Shown here piece after piece: positions 59,990-64,000 of a stretch of 64,000 bases of DNA. A program made the position numbers and the translations under genes. The DNA is taken from positions 33,560,001-33,624,000 of the forward strand of contig CM056574.1 in assembly GCA_029721435.1 (NCBI GenBank), read 5' to 3'. Under the pieces are notes generated by a model. The model searched no databases. It was not told the origin of the DNA and was given only the letters and a program-made list of their open reading frames with translations. Every line of letters starts with the position of its first letter. Positions within the stretch are counted from its first letter, which is position 1. This DNA comes from Gymnothorax reevesii (Eukaryota > Chordata > Actinopteri > Anguilliformes > Muraenidae).

Positions 59990-61070
59990 TCTGATAGTCA
60001 GTTGGACCGCCTCATGCTTTGTTCATGGCGCACCTTTCTTGTGGCATTGTTTCGACAATCTTATGCAATGTTACAACATTTATTTCCGACCAGAGTTGCA
60101 GAAATTTTTGCCCGAAATCTTGTATTGACAACAAGAGAGTCAATGCACTTAGTAAAGCCTTCTCCAGTGCAAAATGTCTGAAAATAATTCTTCACACTTG
60201 CTGAACCACTTTTTAAAAATTGGAGCCCAATGGATCTTGATATTGTTATCCTGGAATAAACCTGAGCTGTCAGGGATGAAGACATCCATTGATATGATAG
60301 CTTGCTCATTCAGGTATTCTGCAGACTTAATGTTAATGTTGTATAACGTTGCTGAACCTAGACCTGACCAACTGAAGCAACCCCAGATCACAACACTACT
60401 TCCAGAGGCCTGTACAGCGGGCACCATTCATGACAGGTGCATCACTTCATGGGCTTCCTTTCTTACACAGACATGTCCATCACTCTGGAATAGGGTAAAT
60501 CTGGACTCAGAAGACCACATGACTCCCGCCATCCCCCAACTCCTCCACAGGCCAATTCTTCTTTCAAGCAAATGAAGTCATTTTTTCCCCAATTTGCCTC
60601 TCAACAAGTTCTTGAGGCCACAGCTGTTTAGTCCCAAGGCTGCAATTTCATGTCATACTGTGCTCATGGAAGTGCTCTTACTTTCACAATTAAACACATT
60701 TATAAGTTCTATTCTCATTTTTTTACAATGACACTTCGCCAAGTGTTTTTGTGAACTCTGATCACGATCGTGCATACTTTTTTACGTCGCACTTCTTTCG
60801 CAAAGTTGATGTTTCACCTCAATCCTTTCAGGCTTTAATATTGCATTGGACAGTTCTTAACCCAATTCCAGTGATATCAGCAATCTCATTACTTGATTCC
60901 TTTGTTAGATGCTGGCTAAAAATTTTGCCCTCCAGAAATGCAGTAATGTTCTTTTCTACACAGATAGGATAGGTCTTCTGACATGTTTGCGTAAGAAATG
61001 AGAAAATATGCACATCAGTCAGGGATAAAAGAATTGTTGCCAGCTGAACCCTATTAATCACTGCAATAAT
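59990..61070 (-). mobile_element. decayed Tc1-like transposon D
   Basis: The minus-strand frame near 60,830-61,060 includes KESSNEIADITGIGLRTVQC (helix-turn-helix). The frame at 60,149-60,427 includes SSVVIWGCFSWSGLGSATLY and LFQDNNIKIHWAP around a catalytic Asp, characteristic of Tc1 transposases. Stops separate the two parts. The terminal repeats were not resolved. Confidence 0.7.
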
Positions 61071-62763
61071 GATTCAAACAAAAGCTTTTAAATGTTTGCT
61101 TATTCTATCCCCGGACAAGTCGGGTGCGCAAACGCATACCCCCATAGGTAGTCGGCACGCTACATACTCCACTCAAGAAAATTGACACTCTCATGCGACC
61201 TTCTTTAAAAATCTATACTAGACAATATATTTTCATTACAAACAAATCATAATCCTGATGCAGCCAACAGAACAAATCAAATACCCAATCAAAGAACATA
61301 CTTCCAATCTGATCAAAATAAAAACCATGCAGAAAAGATATGTTGACTAACACTTCAAAGCAAATTTCACAAACTTACTAATGAAACTAGACAGTGCAAT
61401 CACCTGCGACTGCACGGGTTTAGCCCCCGAAAGCTCGCCTCGCCAGCCTGTACTACACCCACAAGAAAATGTATATCTTTCCAGCACAAATTTGTGCATT
61501 ATTTGGCTTATACTGTTGACATGGCAACCAAAATCGATAGGTGTCATAAGTGAAGTATAACAACATACAAAATATGAAAGTAATCAGTGGAAAATTACAG
61601 CCTGAACATTGTCAACAAGGAAGTGTCTACGGACGCGAACACAGCGGAGACAAGCATGAATCCATAGTAGCCACCCAACTTCATCCGGGGGCCACAATTA
61701 ATTAGACAGAGACATTGGTAATATTGTTAAACGTAATCAACTGCCAAAAAACTCTGTTTTGTGCGTGATTCTGCGCAAGAGCATGTTTAACAGACAGCAC
61801 ACACCTTCAACAGTGTCCTCCTGACGCCAGAAGTCCTCAGGTAAACACCACGCTGGAAACAAACACATTTTGCCTCTGCTCATCTCAGATCAGTCTTAGC
61901 TTCTTCACCATGAGCAATCAGGTAACTGTCATGTTTGCCCTTGGCTGATCTCAGGTCAGTCCTCATCCACCCTCTGCCCAGCCACCAGCACCAAAGTAGA
62001 AAAGCTTCCAGCGGCTAAATTACCAACTGCCACAACTGTCCTGAAGAAACATTCAGCCCCAAACATTCAGTCCCTACTTGGTTTGGTGGAGACTGGGCCG
62101 CCTCAGGTTTAAAAACAGTTAGAGCACTAGGTTCCAAAATAACTGGACACACAGCCACGAGGCTTCAATACCCTTCCATGGGCTTCCATAGTGGGGCGTG
62201 ACCTGCCAGGAGAGTCGGGGCTCGGCAGCGTCCTGTATTTTTACAACAGCCATTGTTTCACGGGGCACCCGTCTCTGCATCCCGGGAGTGTTCTGGCACT
62301 TTCCGCAGGGCGGTCACACGCAATTCAGGGGGGAGCCCGTGCACCGTCCCACCACACAGAGTGATCACACTCACTCGCTCGCTCACACTTTCCCCTTCTC
62401 CTCGTTTCACACTGAACCACATGCTGTCAGCCGAGGACGGACAAATGGCAGTACTCCAATTCTCCCTCACAAACAAACCAATGCACACGTGCTACACTTC
62501 ACACACACACTCACACCAGCGGTAGACTGTTAGACACATAATCTCCCTCAGATTCACAAACTTGTCGACACCTCCCTGACCTCGCCTGCCACTCTCCCTC
62601 CATCCTCTCTTCGTTTCTACGATTCTAGTCTCTTCACTCACTTACTTGCTCCCTCTATCCTCACCTCCCTCGTTCCCTCGTGGCAGCTCCAGAGGTGTGG
62701 ACTGCTCCCACAACCAGCGTAAGGCCTGAATGAACGATGGATGCGAGTGCGTAGTGTGGTGTG

Positions 62764-62791
62764 TACACACACACACACACACACACACACA
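62764..62791. repeat. (CA)n microsatellite
   Basis: About 14 CA units. Confidence 0.9.
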
Positions 62792-63479
62792 GCCGCACCC
62801 TCCCACCTCACTGCTCCAGGCAAGTGGGACACAAAGAGCGCGGCACTGGGCTAGATAACAAAGCTAGCCGGCACCGTGCCATAACAGCCAATGAGAAGAG
62901 GCTACAGTGTTGACCAAACGTGGCTCGTCTGCCACCCTGCCTCCCCCTGATACATTCCACAGATGAGCCGAGCCTGCTGTCCATTTGGGGATGGAGGGGG
63001 CATCACCAAACACGAAAAAACATGGGGGGGGGGATGTCAGAAATCACCATGGGGTGGAGGTTGGGGCATGCACAGAATCATGGGTACTTTAGGCAGTCAT
63101 TGGAAAAGTCATAGGGTCGCACTTTGCACTCCCGTGCAAACAAAGCCCTCAAATCTCCATCTTACTGCTGAAATCAACATCACTGTATGAGTTTTTTCCT
63201 ATCTTATCTGGTGCCTCAGTGCGGAAGGTGGTGACCATGATAATGATGCGATGGAATGTGGAAAAGCTCCAAGGTCCATGTGTTCTCTTCGGCCCAGGAG
63301 GCTGGTGATGACAGAGGCCGTGGCACAGAGTCACAGCTACATTAATACCGCCATCTCTCCTCCCTCTTTAAACCTCCCCCACTCCTTACCTCCCTTCTTA
63401 TAGCACTCGCTTTCTCTCCTTACGACTTTACCATCTTGCTTCTTAGATTCTCTCAGTCTTCTGAACAGCAAATTCCCAA

Positions 63480-63655
63480 AAACATACACACATACACAAA
63501 CACACACTCCCCTGCACACACACAGACACTAACACACACTCACCTGCACACACACAGACACCAACACACACTCACCTGCATACACACACACACACACACA
63601 CACCCCAGCTCCCTTTCAGACTAACATAAACACACACACACACACACACACTACC
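63480..63655. repeat. CA-rich minisatellite with CACTCACCTGCACACACACAG unit
   Basis: A unit of about 40 bases (ACACACTCACCTGCA plus ACACACACAGACAC) recurs three times, followed by pure CA runs. Confidence 0.75.
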
Positions 63656-64000
63656 TGCATGTGCATATGTGTGCCTAACGACAGACTTGTAGACAGGCCT
63701 CAGTCTGACGGAACCTCACTGAGAGGTTCCCTCTCTGGAGAAACGAGATTCTCCCCCCACCTCATCAGAGGCAGGGGGCGGGGGGCAGGGCTAAAGCCTT
63801 ATGAAAGGCCAAACAGAGGCCACCTTTCTCCAAAACCACCCCCCACCCCTTTGATCTCATCTCCTCCCATCTCCCAGATCACTTTCAAACACATGACCAG
63901 TCTCCGTCTGAAGTCATTCCCCTAAAGCACAGCACCGTGAGCAACTCTTTACTGCACCACGAGAGGGAGGGGCAAAGGAACCTGCCTGAAGAAGCCATCA

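Larger units (their letters stand above)
61071..64000. other. upstream/5' intron of ripor1, no coding exon recognised
   Basis: Only microsatellites and short spurious frames. A CCAAT-like AGCCAATGAGA at 62,887 and moderately GC-rich sequence at 62,160-62,350 could belong to a promoter or non-coding exon of ripor1, but nothing decides this. Confidence 0.4.

Noticed and set aside
62160..62540. 111-codon plus-strand frame and GC-rich stretch as a gene start
   Set aside because: No splice sites, homology or initiation motif beyond composition. Left as unresolved upstream sequence.

Overview
This 64 kb window is vertebrate nuclear DNA, almost certainly from a ray-finned (teleost) fish. It holds two split protein-coding genes in tandem, both on the minus strand, separated by GT-AG introns loaded with fish-type DNA transposons (Tc1-like, hAT, Harbinger-like MITEs), a LINE remnant and long CA/GA/ATT microsatellites. 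No bacterial, plasmid, phage or CRISPR features are present. The species cannot be fixed from the sequence alone.

Left third (1-15,060): the 5' half of ctcf. Five coding exons (893-6179, minus) encode the first 439 residues: the acidic N-terminus, the YDF cohesin-contact motif and zinc fingers 1-5. The remaining fingers and C-terminus lie beyond the left edge. A probable non-coding first exon (14,909 to about 15,053) sits in a GC-rich promoter with YY1, NRF1-like and GC-box motifs. Intron 1 (about 8.7 kb) carries a 1.34 kb hAT element with a perfect 8-bp target duplication, a 3.02 kb element with perfect 14-bp inverted ends and internal subterminal repeats that I cannot assign to a family, an L1-type LINE fragment and a Harbinger-like MITE.

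Middle and right (about 17,900-55,063): the whole coding sequence of ripor1 (fam65a), a RHO-interacting protein. I reconstructed 21 coding exons whose joined length (3372 nt) is exactly divisible by three and gives 1123 residues plus stop, from [10 protein letters not shown] to the conserved PGSMASTAF end. All junctions are GT-AG and phase-consistent. At least one non-coding 5' exon must lie upstream of 55,063 but was not located. The region 55-64 kb is probably its 5' intron or upstream sequence and holds microsatellites, a degenerate satellite and a decayed Tc1 copy.

The order ripor1 then ctcf in the same direction is also that of human 16q22.1 (RIPOR1/FAM65A then CTCF), so the pair is old conserved synteny. 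The genes are not known to work in one pathway: CTCF organises chromatin loops with cohesin, and RIPOR1 acts downstream of RHO in Golgi positioning and cell migration.

Most worth a second look: the unclassified 3.02 kb element; three different small elements that each combine internal direct repeats with a GACGGACAGAC tract; a transposable element ending 38 bases from the ripor1 exon 14 splice acceptor; and two CTCF-motif matches inside ripor1, one lying on that same splice junction.
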